A stretch of 7,674 bases of DNA from JALUUH01 sp964636675 (GTDB lineage Bacteria > Pseudomonadota > Gammaproteobacteria > S012-40): positions 1 to 7,674 of the forward strand of contig CAZWUO010000180.1 of NCBI GenBank assembly GCA_964636675.1, in the 5' to 3' direction. Of the stretch, positions 1 through 5,908 are shown piece after piece (positions within the stretch are counted from its first letter, which is position 1; the number at the start of each line of letters is the position of its first letter). Below the pieces are notes generated by a model. The model saw only the letters and a list, made by a program, of their open reading frames with translations. It was not told the origin of the DNA and did no database searches. The translations under genes and the position numbers were made by a program.

Positions 1-142
1 CTCCTCGTGCCTGGATTGGCGTTTTTTCAGGCGCAACAGGGGTGAAAATGAAACGGCAACAGACCCTAGTCTTAATACGCTATCTTCGTGCCCCCTTTTT
101 TTGGAGGATGATAGTGCATTTGCAGCACGTTCCGGCCCGTGT
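1..142. other. Gene-free DNA after ribD, possibly the end of a repeat element
   Basis: No convincing coding region follows ribD here, although another riboflavin gene such as ribE is often found at this place. On the minus strand the stretch has a purine-rich run (about 96-105) and then, at 57-68, the motif TAGGGTCTGTTG, which also occurs on the plus strand at 3409-3420. The DNA from about position 68 down to 1 reads like the terminus of a short repeat or insertion sequence that continues beyond the window, but its other end is not visible. A 12-base match alone can arise by chance in a window of this size. A small inverted repeat GTGC...GCAC lies at 115-129, without the T-run of a terminator. 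Confidence 0.3.
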
Positions 143-1252
143 TCAGACCTTGGGCTTAGGGTTAATAGTCATTCGCCAATCTTTCCCAACGGCACGCATA
201 TCGGTAATATCGACGGAAATTTTTTGCTTCATCGATAACATTCCCGGTAGATTTAAGAGTCCGGAAGCCGCATCACCCATTAATATCGGAGCCATATAGA
301 CAATGATTTCGTCGATCAATTTTTTTTGCATAAAGGTACCGCACAATGTCGCACCAGCTTCAATCAACAATTCATTAATTTGACGCTTACCCAGTTCATA
401 CAGCAAAGCCTCAACATCAACCATTCCATAGCGATCCGGTAAACACAGAACGTCAGCGCCTGCTTGCTCCAAAATCGAAGCCTTCTTTGGATTATTCACC
501 GCACAAACAACCAGGGTCTTACCGGGTACCGACAATATTTTTGCATTAGGAGTTAAACGCAGCTGACTATCGACGACAAGACGCAGAGGCTGCTGATCTA
601 GCTCGGCACATAAATCCGCTAAACGTACATTGAGCTGCGGGTCATCCGCCATCGCTGTACCGATACCGGTCATTATTACGTCACTCGCGGCACGCATTTT
701 TTGTACATCGCGCCGCGCATCTGGCGACGTTATCCACTGACTTTCGCCAGTTTTCATTGCCGTGCGCCCATCCAGGCTCATCGCGAGCTTACAGCGTACA
801 AACGGCAAACCAGTTTGCATACGCTTGATAAAACCCCGGTTAAACCGGGTCGCTTGATCGGCCATTAATCCGCACCGCGTACGAATTCCAGCAGCTTCGA
901 GCTGCCGCAACCCCTTGCCAGCGACATCCGGATTCGGATCCTCCATCGCAATCACAACTTCGTCAACACCCGCTGCAATTAATGCTGTGGTACAAGGCGG
1001 AGTTTTTCCGTGATGACAACACGGCTCAAGTGTCACATATACCGTTGCTCCTTGCGCTTGATGCCCTGCGGTATTTAATGCATTGATCTCTGCATGATTC
1101 TCCCCGGCCCTATGGTGGAAACCTTCACCGACCACCACACCATCCTTGACAATAACACATCCCACTCGGGGATTCGGGTGCGGACAGCACACAGCTTGCT
1201 GCGCAAGCTGTAAAGCGCGATTCATCTGCTGGTAATCAAAATCAGTAAACAA
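143..1252 (-). CDS. ribD: Bifunctional riboflavin biosynthesis protein RibD (pyrimidine deaminase / pyrimidine reductase)
   Basis: RibD catalyses two successive steps of riboflavin synthesis in the cytoplasm: deamination of the pyrimidine ring of the GTP cyclohydrolase II product, then NADPH-dependent reduction of the ribosyl side chain. The 369-residue length fits the family (E. coli 367). The N-terminal deaminase domain (about 1-145) has the zinc-site motifs HAE (53-55) and PCCHHGKTPPC (77-87). The C-terminal reductase domain (about 150-365) opens with KLAMSLDGRTA and GESQWITS. The start codon is TTG, chosen because AGAGG lies 6 bases upstream and because the next in-frame ATG (codon 10) would cut into the first helix. 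It is the last gene of the glyA-nrdR-ribD operon, 30 bases after nrdR. No obvious defect is seen. Confidence 0.96.
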   Translation of the reverse strand: MFTDFDYQQMNRALQLAQQAVCCPHPNPRVGCVIVKDGVVVGEGFHHRAGENHAEINALNTAGHQAQGATVYVTLEPCCHHGKTPPCTTALIAAGVDEVVIAMEDPNPDVAGKGLRQLEAAGIRTRCGLMADQATRFNRGFIKRMQTGLPFVRCKLAMSLDGRTAMKTGESQWITSPDARRDVQKMRAASDVIMTGIGTAMADDPQLNVRLADLCAELDQQPLRLVVDSQLRLTPNAKILSVPGKTLVVCAVNNPKKASILEQAGADVLCLPDRYGMVDVEALLYELGKRQINELLIEAGATLCGTFMQKKLIDEIIVYMAPILMGDAASGLLNLPGMLSMKQKISVDITDMRAVGKDWRMTINPKPKV

Positions 1253-1258
1253 TAGATG

Positions 1259-1263
1259 CCTCT
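1259..1263 (-). promoter_or_regulatory. Ribosome binding site that fixes the TTG start of ribD
   Basis: AGAGG on the minus strand, 6 bases before the TTG at 1252-1250. It supports a non-ATG start for ribD. Confidence 0.6.
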
Positions 1264-1282
1264 TATAAAAAATTAACGCGTG

Positions 1283-1798
1283 TTAGGGTACTGTATTCTC
1301 ATTTTTTGCGAGCAATGACATTTGCATGCGCTTTTCTTCTTCGGTAGGTTCGTTTTCCAATTTATCAATTTCTTCCTTGAACTCCGAAACATCTTGGAAA
1401 CTTCGGTATACCGATGCAAATCTCACATAGGCCACTTGATCTAATTCACGCAGTTCTTGCATCACCGTTTCACCGACAAACTTAGACGTTATTTCTCTAT
1501 CACCGATAGATCGCAAGAGACGTTTTATGCGATTAATCGTCGCTTCAATTTGATCAACATCTACAGGCCGTTTATCCAGTGCTCGCTGCACTCCATTCAA
1601 CAACTTTTGCTCATCGAAAGGAACCCGACTACCATCACTTTTTACAATCCTTGGCATCACCAATTCCGCAGACTCAAACGTCGTAAAACGCTCACTGCAA
1701 GTCGTGCATTCGCGCCGCCGTCTGACCAAATCTCCTTCATTCGCCAACCGCGAATCAATCACTTTGGTTTCTGCATTTTCACAAAAAGGACAGCGCAT
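1283..1798 (-). CDS. nrdR: Transcriptional repressor NrdR of ribonucleotide reductase genes
   Basis: NrdR is a nucleotide-sensing repressor that binds NrdR boxes upstream of nrd operons and lowers ribonucleotide reductase expression when dATP is high. A zinc ribbon at the N-terminus has four cysteines (C3, C6, C31, C34) in MRCPFC and CTTC, followed by the basic DNA-binding segment VRRRREC. An ATP-cone domain spans about 49-139 (PRIVKSDGSRVPFDEQKL to AYVRFASVYRSF). The protein has 171 residues against 149 in E. coli; the excess is a charged C-terminal tail after about residue 148 (EPTEEEKRMQMSLLAKNENTVP region), which is unlikely to be catalytic. It starts at ATG 21 bases after glyA and ends 30 bases before ribD, so co-transcription is likely. 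This order is common in gammaproteobacteria. No NrdR box was found in the window. Confidence 0.96.
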   Translation of the reverse strand: MRCPFCENAETKVIDSRLANEGDLVRRRRECTTCSERFTTFESAELVMPRIVKSDGSRVPFDEQKLLNGVQRALDKRPVDVDQIEATINRIKRLLRSIGDREITSKFVGETVMQELRELDQVAYVRFASVYRSFQDVSEFKEEIDKLENEPTEEEKRMQMSLLAKNENTVP

Positions 1799-1819
1799 TA
1801 GAGAGGTTCTCGCTCAAAG

Positions 1820-3073
1820 TTATAGATAAACAGGAAAGCGCTTACACAATTCCAGCACTTGTGATTTAACGTTTGCAATCACCGCAGCATCGTTAATTGA
1901 ATCCAGCACATCACACAACCAATCTGCCAATAGCGTAATCTCAGTTTCGTTAAACCCACGCGTAGTCACTGCGGGAGTACCTAGGCGAATCCCACTGGTG
2001 ACAAATGGCGATTGTGGATCATTGGGTACCGTATTTTTGTTAACGGTAATATTTGCCGCACCTAATGCGGCTTCTGCCTCTTTGCCAGTGAGTTCTTTAC
2101 TCCGCAGATCAAGCAATACAAGATGATTATCGGTTCCACCCGACAATATATCGTAACCCCGGTCTTGAATCCGTTGCGCCATAACACGCGCATTTTTGAC
2201 GACTTGCGCCTGATACGTTTTGTACTCTGGCTGCTGCGCTTCCTTTAATGCTACTGCTTTTGCGGCAATCACATGCATTAACGGCCCACCTTGAGTACCC
2301 GGGAATACCAAAGAATTAAATTTTTTCTCAATTTCAGGATTACTTTTAGCGAGGATCATTCCGCCACGTGGACCACGCAACGTTTTATGCGTCGTGGTCG
2401 TCGTCACATCTGCAATTTGTACGGGATTGGGGTATTCTCCAGCAGCGATTAATCCTGCAACATGCGCCATGTCCACCATGAAATAGGCACCCACTTCATC
2501 CGCAATATCGCGGAACTTTTGCCAGTCTACTACCCGTGAATATGCACTGAAACCAGCGATGATCATTTTTGGCTTATGCTCACGCGCAAGCTCAGCCACA
2601 TTGGCATAATCGATCAGCCCCGTCTTAATATCTACGCCGTATTGAACAGCATTGAACAGCTTACCCGAAAAACTCACTTTTGCACCGTGGGTTAAGTGAC
2701 CTCCATGCGCCAAACTCATACCGAGAACCGTATCACCGGGCTTTAATAAGGCCAGGTACACGGCCGCATTCGCTTGAGAACCTGAATGTGGTTGCACATT
2801 CGCATAATCTGCACCGAAGATTTTCTTGGCGCGATCTAAGGCCAACTGTTCGGCAACATCCACATGCTCACAGCCACCATAATAGCGCTTCCCAGGATAA
2901 CCCTCAGCATATTTATTAGTTAAAACAGTTCCTTGCGCTTCCATAACCCTAGGGCTGGCATAATTTTCTGAGGCAATCAATTCAATATGTTCTTCTTGGC
3001 GCACTTCTTCCTGTTGAATGGCCTGGGACAATTCTGGGTCAAAATCAGCTATATTCATGCTTTTAGAAAACAT
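1820..3073 (-). CDS. glyA: Serine hydroxymethyltransferase GlyA
   Basis: GlyA is the cytoplasmic PLP enzyme that converts serine and tetrahydrofolate to glycine and 5,10-methylenetetrahydrofolate, the main source of one-carbon units. Almost the whole chain aligns with E. coli GlyA: EEHIELIASENY near the N-terminus, NKYAEGYPGKRYYGGCE, SGSQAN, the PLP-lysine motif TTTTTHKTLRGPRGG (lysine 230), and the end CKRFPVYL. Two ATGs lie in tandem at 3076-3071. The second is chosen because it gives 417 residues as in E. coli and lies 7 bases after GGAG (3084-3081); the first would add one methionine and lie only 4 bases from GGAG. It is the first gene of the glyA-nrdR-ribD operon. Confidence 0.97.
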   Translation of the reverse strand: MFSKSMNIADFDPELSQAIQQEEVRQEEHIELIASENYASPRVMEAQGTVLTNKYAEGYPGKRYYGGCEHVDVAEQLALDRAKKIFGADYANVQPHSGSQANAAVYLALLKPGDTVLGMSLAHGGHLTHGAKVSFSGKLFNAVQYGVDIKTGLIDYANVAELAREHKPKMIIAGFSAYSRVVDWQKFRDIADEVGAYFMVDMAHVAGLIAAGEYPNPVQIADVTTTTTHKTLRGPRGGMILAKSNPEIEKKFNSLVFPGTQGGPLMHVIAAKAVALKEAQQPEYKTYQAQVVKNARVMAQRIQDRGYDILSGGTDNHLVLLDLRSKELTGKEAEAALGAANITVNKNTVPNDPQSPFVTSGIRLGTPAVTTRGFNETEITLLADWLCDVLDSINDAAVIANVKSQVLELCKRFPVYL

Positions 3074-3132
3074 CATTTCTCTCCGATAAAAAAATTTACA
3101 AAACTAGGGTTTATCTATTGCAAATTGGCGCG

Positions 3133-3138
3133 AGTATA
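3133..3138 (-). promoter_or_regulatory. Probable -10 box of the glyA operon promoter
   Basis: On the minus strand TATACT stands about 60 bases before the glyA start and would give a leader of about 50 bases. No good TTGACA-like box is seen at the right distance upstream, so the promoter would be weak or activator-dependent. This is a visual call only. Confidence 0.35.
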
Positions 3139-3196
3139 CCCCAGATTATCAAAAAATTCGCCGTAACTGCATCAGCTCACCTTTGATTTATCCAAT

Positions 3197-3289
3197 GATT
3201 GCGTTAAAAATACTCCTTTACAGGTGTAAACTCCGCACTTTTTCTTTGTTTTCGAACAAATCAAACGCAATCTGAGGAGTAACTGTGCG
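3197..3289 (+). promoter_or_regulatory. Possible folded leader RNA (three stems plus a pseudoknot over a ribosome binding site)
   Basis: Pairings seen: an outer 9-bp stem GATTGCGTT (3197-3205) with AACGCAATC (3264-3272); inside it a hairpin TTTAC(AGGT)GTAAA (3217-3230); and a hairpin TTTGTT(TTCG)AACAAA (3245-3260) capped by the stable UUCG tetraloop. Just after the outer stem comes the strong ribosome binding site TGAGGAG and a GTG codon at 3285. TACTCCT (3211-3217), inside the stem loop, can pair with AGGAGTA (3275-3281) and would hide the ribosome binding site as a pseudoknot. CGCAC (3234-3238) can also pair with GTGCG at the start codon. This resembles the layout of a translation-controlling riboswitch, but I recognise no known class, and AT-rich DNA gives stems by chance. 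Confidence 0.3.
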
Positions 3290-3308
3290 TTTTAAAATGA
3301 CGCTCTGA
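3285..3308 (+). pseudogene. Aborted reading frame behind a strong ribosome binding site
   Basis: GTG lies 5 bases after GAGGAG and opens a frame of only 7 residues (MRFKMTL) before TGA. It could be a leader peptide, or the stub of a gene whose body was deleted, which would explain a good translation start and possible leader structure with nothing behind them. No continuing frame is seen in the next 180 bases. Confidence 0.25.
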
Positions 3309-3493
3309 GTAGAGTTACAATTCGCCATGCTTTCTAGGCTCATTAGGGCGTGTGATAATTCAGTGTTAGACTTAAGGACTAGTCAACCATATTATATTGA
3401 TGGAGTATTAGGGTCTGTTGAGACTGCGACATATGATATATACCCATAACACTCAAGATTTAGGTATATTTACGAATTAGGAATAAAAAAATC
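3309..3493. other. Spacer with possible repeat remnants upstream of the small membrane gene
   Basis: No gene is seen. The motif TAGGGTCTGTTG (3409-3420) repeats, in inverse orientation, the one at 57-68. A 7-bp inverted repeat ATATACC (3438-3444) / GGTATAT (3463-3469) with an 18-base spacer lies about 25 bases before the start codon at 3494 and could be an operator, though a repeat this short is weak evidence. No clear sigma-70 or FliA promoter is found. Confidence 0.25.
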
Positions 3494-3688
3494 ATGAAAG
3501 ACTTAAAAAACTTGGCCATTTTTGGAAGTATCACGGGCGCTGTCATTCTTGTATTGGTGTCAATGGCCGCTTCAGATAGTATTTCTGATACTACCGTTGG
3601 CTATCTTTCTATACTTTTAGTGGTAGTTCTTCCCGTTATTCTCGCCATAAAAATGATTAAAAAAGAAAAAGAAGGAAAAAAAGAATAA
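3494..3688 (+). CDS. Small two-helix membrane protein of unknown function (64 residues)
   Basis: I do not recognise a family. The protein is short and strongly membrane-like: a short basic N-terminus (MKDLKN), a first hydrophobic helix at about 7-25, a short polar turn SDSISDTT (28-34), a second hydrophobic helix at about 35-54, and a very lysine-rich tail (KMIKKEKEGKKE). By the positive-inside rule both ends would face the cytoplasm as a hairpin. The ATG is preceded by AGGA at 3479-3482, with a rather long 11-base spacing. It stands alone on the plus strand, converging with cheD 69 bases away. The membrane-like composition and the ribosome binding site argue for a real gene; its function is open. 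Confidence 0.6.
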   Translation: MKDLKNLAIFGSITGAVILVLVSMAASDSISDTTVGYLSILLVVVLPVILAIKMIKKEKEGKKE

Positions 3689-3757
3689 CCAGGGAGAACG
3701 ATACCCCTCGTGTCCCCCTCGTGATGTCCGCAAAATATTTTAGAACGTGAAAGCTAA

Positions 3758-4375
3758 TTAGTCAAAGAAAATAGCACCTTGCTTAGTTGCATCGGTATTC
3801 ACATTATCTAAGTATTGCTCTTCCGCTTTTTTGAGTTCTTCCGGAGAAATTTTGCTTTTTGCAACCGAAAATGCGTTGCCGCTCAAAGGGTGATAATAAA
3901 CCTGCTGTGCACAATCAAATCCCGTTTCTTGGTGCAGAATAGGAATTCGTTCCTCTTGCAAGTAATCCAGTGCAAACTGAATATTTTTAGTACCAATCGG
4001 GTTAGTCATGCTAGCAATGACATTGCCACCACCGTAAACCTTGCATTCTAAATTCGGTTTTTTGCCGCCGTTTTTTAGAATTTCGTTGATCAATAACTCC
4101 ATCGCATATTGACCATAGTTAGTATCTATGACTGCTGCTTTATGCACACTGACTGCCGGTAATTTAAAATGATTCATGCCTCCCGTCTTAGAAATTTTGT
4201 CGCGCATACATACCGCGATGCAAGACCCAAGCAATGTTGATATGAGTTCATGCTGCTTAGTGACGTAGACCTCGCCAGGATTTATCAAGGCAACTGGAAT
4301 TTCTCGCGCTTTATCCCAATAACGTTTGATATGTTTAAACTGCGGTAAAGGCTGAGACAATTGAGGTGCATTCAA
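3758..4375 (-). CDS. cheD: Chemoreceptor glutamine deamidase CheD
   Basis: CheD hydrolyses specific glutamine side chains of methyl-accepting chemotaxis receptors to glutamate, and in some bacteria it also interacts with CheC-type phosphatases; it acts in the cytoplasm at receptor arrays. The 205-residue protein has the family core at about 28-172: the nucleophile motif TLLGSCIAVC (C52), the catalytic-histidine motif GGMNHFKLP (H69), NYGQYAMELLINEILKNGG (86-104) and KVYGGGNV (112-119). Residues before 28 and after 175 are family-variable extensions. The start is TTG: an in-frame TAG lies upstream, no in-frame ATG comes before residue 57, and an AG-rich AGAAGAG precedes it; codon 6 (also TTG) is an alternative. 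A FliA-type promoter (4410-4436) lies about 30 bases upstream. No other che gene is in the window. Confidence 0.93.
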   Translation of the reverse strand: MNAPQLSQPLPQFKHIKRYWDKAREIPVALINPGEVYVTKQHELISTLLGSCIAVCMRDKISKTGGMNHFKLPAVSVHKAAVIDTNYGQYAMELLINEILKNGGKKPNLECKVYGGGNVIASMTNPIGTKNIQFALDYLQEERIPILHQETGFDCAQQVYYHPLSGNAFSVAKSKISPEELKKAEEQYLDNVNTDATKQGAIFFD

Positions 4376-4409
4376 GTCCTGTACTCTTCTATTGTTGTTC
4401 TATAATAAA

Positions 4410-4436
4410 TTATCGTGTTTTCAATCCTAAACTTAA
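4410..4436 (-). promoter_or_regulatory. FliA (sigma-28) promoter of cheD
   Basis: Read on the minus strand: TTAAGTTT (-35), 11 bases, CACGATAA (-10). Against the consensus TAAAGTTT-N11-GCCGATAA this is 7/8 and 6/8, with the exact spacing. Transcription would start near 4403, about 28 bases before the TTG. The target duplication of the neighbouring MITE begins 2 bases beyond the -35 box. Confidence 0.85.
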
Positions 4437-4444
4437 ATTATTTA

Positions 4445-4582
4445 GAGACCTTTGCACGAGAGCGCGTTTTCATTTCAGCAAGGCATAAATGATCGAAAAA
4501 TCGCCGTCTACGTATCGTAAATGAGCATTTTGAGATCACTTATAACGCAACTGGGCGGAAGATCGACGCATGCAAAGGTCTC
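4445..4582. mobile_element. MITE-like element, 138 bp, with terminal inverted repeats and target duplication
   Basis: The ends are perfect 12-bp inverted repeats (GAGACCTTTGCA at 4445-4456 and TGCAAAGGTCTC at 4571-4582). They are flanked directly by the 6-bp direct repeat TATTTA at 4439-4444 and 4583-4588, which is what a transposition event leaves. The inside codes for nothing, so it must have been moved by a transposase from elsewhere. The ends recall DDE-type insertion sequences of the IS5 group from memory; this is not proven, and the duplication length would be unusual for some IS5 subgroups. It sits between the unknown gene (its right duplication ends 17 bases from that stop codon) and the cheD promoter, disrupting neither. 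Confidence 0.88.
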
Positions 4583-4605
4583 TATTTAGCAGGTTCAAGC
4601 GATCG

Positions 4606-5127
4606 TTATAACTTAGCCAAAAAATTCGAAACAATTTGATTAAACTTATTTTTGCCATCACTATTTTTTGAAAAATGGTTTAACTCCGTAATATCGGCAA
4701 GTATGTCGCGGAAACGAGATTTATTGTCATTAAAAAACCCACTCGCTAGGAAATCCCGATAAGTTTGGCTAAGATTTATGGCAAAATCACGTAATGGAAA
4801 TTTAATTTGATCCAGTTTTTCCATCGAGGCACGTTCATTAGGGTAACTGCTCACCGCTTGATAAACGCTAATCACTTTTGTTTGTTGAACCTCATTTAGT
4901 TCTAAGGAAAAATTCGCAATTTCAGAAGCATCGTAGCCCATGGCCTCTGCTTGTTTGATTGCAGTCTGCACATCACCTGAAAAATATTGATTCGCCACTG
5001 CCGTCATTTCGCTGAGTAAATCATCAATTGCCTGTAATTCATCATCATCTAAACTACCCTTAACACTCATTATATAACCCGATCCAATTAATGCCCTCGA
5101 TTCATACGCTGCTTCTAAACGACCCAC
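4606..5127 (-). CDS. Protein of unknown function, probably missing its original N-terminus
   Basis: I do not firmly recognise this 173-residue protein. The segment KGSLDDDELQAIDDLLSEM (23-41), followed by ANQYFSGDVQTAIKQAEAMG and DASEIANFSLELNE, recalls the C-terminal half of longer conserved hypothetical proteins (DUF5610-like in style; from memory, unverified). It is acidic, mostly helical, soluble, with no signal peptide. The open frame starts at GTG 5127, which has AGGA 9 bases upstream; ATG at codon 20 is another option. A FliA-type promoter lies about 180 bases upstream, much further than needed. The DNA between contains coding-like pieces in other frames, for example DGGAVKVRTAAQDLQR ending near 5128, just before LEAAYESRAL in this frame. 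I infer a longer ancestral gene broken by frameshifts, leaving either a shortened protein or a pseudogene. Confidence 0.6.
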   Translation of the reverse strand: MGRLEAAYESRALIGSGYIMSVKGSLDDDELQAIDDLLSEMTAVANQYFSGDVQTAIKQAEAMGYDASEIANFSLELNEVQQTKVISVYQAVSSYPNERASMEKLDQIKFPLRDFAINLSQTYRDFLASGFFNDNKSRFRDILADITELNHFSKNSDGKNKFNQIVSNFLAKL

Positions 5128-5276
5128 CGCTGTAAATCCTGCGCAGCTGTTCTCACTTTAACGGCGCCTCCATCAAGAATTTTTAGCTAGAAATCAAAAA
5201 TCACCCAGTCCCGTTTGCAATGAATGATACGTTTAACTTTTGCTCGTCAGTCGCATGCAAATTCAATGCTCACCAC
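5128..5276 (-). pseudogene. Probable eroded 5' part of the unknown gene
   Basis: After the FliA promoter (5311-5337) the transcript reaches AGGA 8 bases before tandem GTG codons (5276-5271), which open VVSIEFACD and hit TGA. A second frame then reads HATDEQKLNVSFIANGTG (to the TGA at 5203-5201). The first frame resumes after a TAG with LKILDGGAVKVRTAAQDLQR (5186 to about 5127), after which the intact frame of the downstream gene takes over. Pieces placed in order, with the promoter and start signal in the right place, suggest one gene with several frameshifts or stops. The alternative is ordinary untranslated leader DNA. Confidence 0.35.
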
Positions 5277-5310
5277 CGGGTTATTCCTATTTATCAAGCG
5301 CTCGATTAGG

Positions 5311-5337
5311 TTATCGGCCAATCAGGATGAAAATCTA
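5311..5337 (-). promoter_or_regulatory. FliA (sigma-28) promoter facing the unknown gene
   Basis: Read on the minus strand: TAGATTTT (-35, 6/8), 11 bases, GCCGATAA (-10, 8/8). This is the best -10 box of the four in the window. Transcription would start near 5304 and run towards 5276 and the gene ending at 4606. Confidence 0.8.
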
Positions 5338-5362
5338 AGGAAGCTATTACTTAAAATTGCCC

Positions 5363-5389
5363 TAAAAACCTTCGCATTGATGTCGATAC
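5363..5389 (+). promoter_or_regulatory. FliA (sigma-28) promoter of the hemoglobin gene
   Basis: TAAAAACC (-35, core TAAA conserved, 4/8), 11 bases, GTCGATAC (-10, 6/8). It is the weakest of the four matches, but has exact spacing and correct direction, with a start near 5396 and a leader of about 47 bases. It stands back to back with the minus-strand promoter at 5311-5337; the two -35 boxes are 25 bases apart. Confidence 0.6.
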
Positions 5390-5442
5390 ATTAACCAGCT
5401 TCTTGCAAAAACCTAAATAAAATTAATAAGTGGCAGGCTAAA

Positions 5443-5874
5443 ATGTCTATCGATAAAACACTGTTCGATCGCCTTGGCGGTAAAAAAACACTGATAAAAG
5501 TACATAAAATTTTCTATGATAAAGCATATGCAGACCCATGGCTTAGGCCATATTTCACCGATAAACCACAGCAACTACTAGAAGATCAACAAACCGATTT
5601 TATGGCGCAAATCATGGGTGGGCCAAAAGGCTATGCCGGAAAAACGCCAAAAATGGCGCATCAACACATGTTCATCTCCGAAGCATTATTTACCCATAGG
5701 CAGCAACTGCTCGCTGAATCTATAAGCCAAGCAAATATTCAAGGAGCACTTAAAGAAGATTGGTTACAGGTAGACTCCAACCTAAAACAGGCATTGGTCA
5801 AAAAAAACCTAGGCGAATGCAAAGGCGCATATAAAACACAAGAAATTCTGAATTTTCCAAACCCTAAAGTTTGA
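5443..5874 (+). CDS. Truncated hemoglobin (group 1-like, 2-on-2 globin)
   Basis: A cytoplasmic heme protein expected to bind O2, NO or related ligands. The 143 residues are slightly longer than a minimal truncated hemoglobin (about 120-130), with the extra at the C-terminus (after about 125). Visible marks are LFDRLGGKKTL (7-17), FYDKAYADPWLRPYF (24-38) with the B10-type tyrosine Y25 and the CD1 phenylalanine F38, EDQQTDFMAQIMGGP (47-61), and PKMAHQHMFI with the likely proximal heme ligand H73. The pattern QQTDFM...GGP..Y.G..P..AH is typical of a proteobacterial branch of this family. ATG follows a weak AGG (5435-5437). A FliA-type promoter upstream and motility genes on both sides suggest a role tied to swimming, such as oxygen or NO handling in motile cells; this is inference. 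Confidence 0.92.
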   Translation: MSIDKTLFDRLGGKKTLIKVHKIFYDKAYADPWLRPYFTDKPQQLLEDQQTDFMAQIMGGPKGYAGKTPKMAHQHMFISEALFTHRQQLLAESISQANIQGALKEDWLQVDSNLKQALVKKNLGECKGAYKTQEILNFPNPKV

Positions 5875-5908
5875 GTTTATTTTTAACCAAAGATCTCCAA
5901 GTTATGCC

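Noticed and set aside
1..142. FMN riboswitch near ribD
   Set aside because: The conserved RFN-element blocks are not present on either strand, and the region lies downstream of ribD rather than ahead of the operon.
1457..1801. Open frame of 114 codons on the plus strand inside nrdR, and similar frames inside ribD, glyA, cheD and the HDOD gene
   Set aside because: They lie opposite or out of frame within well-recognised genes, have unlikely compositions and show no family motifs; they are shadows.
3439..3464. Repeat of TATACCCATAAC plus AGATTTAG shared with the minus strand near 7332-7356
   Set aside because: It matches at 20 of 25 positions but the similarity does not extend. A rough estimate gives nearly one such pair by chance in a window of this size, so it is not evidence of a repeat family.
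3704..3723. Two tandem copies of CCCCTCGTG with an 11-base period
   Set aside because: Only two units in a short convergent spacer, with no hairpin, T-run or protein-site pattern; no function can be supported.
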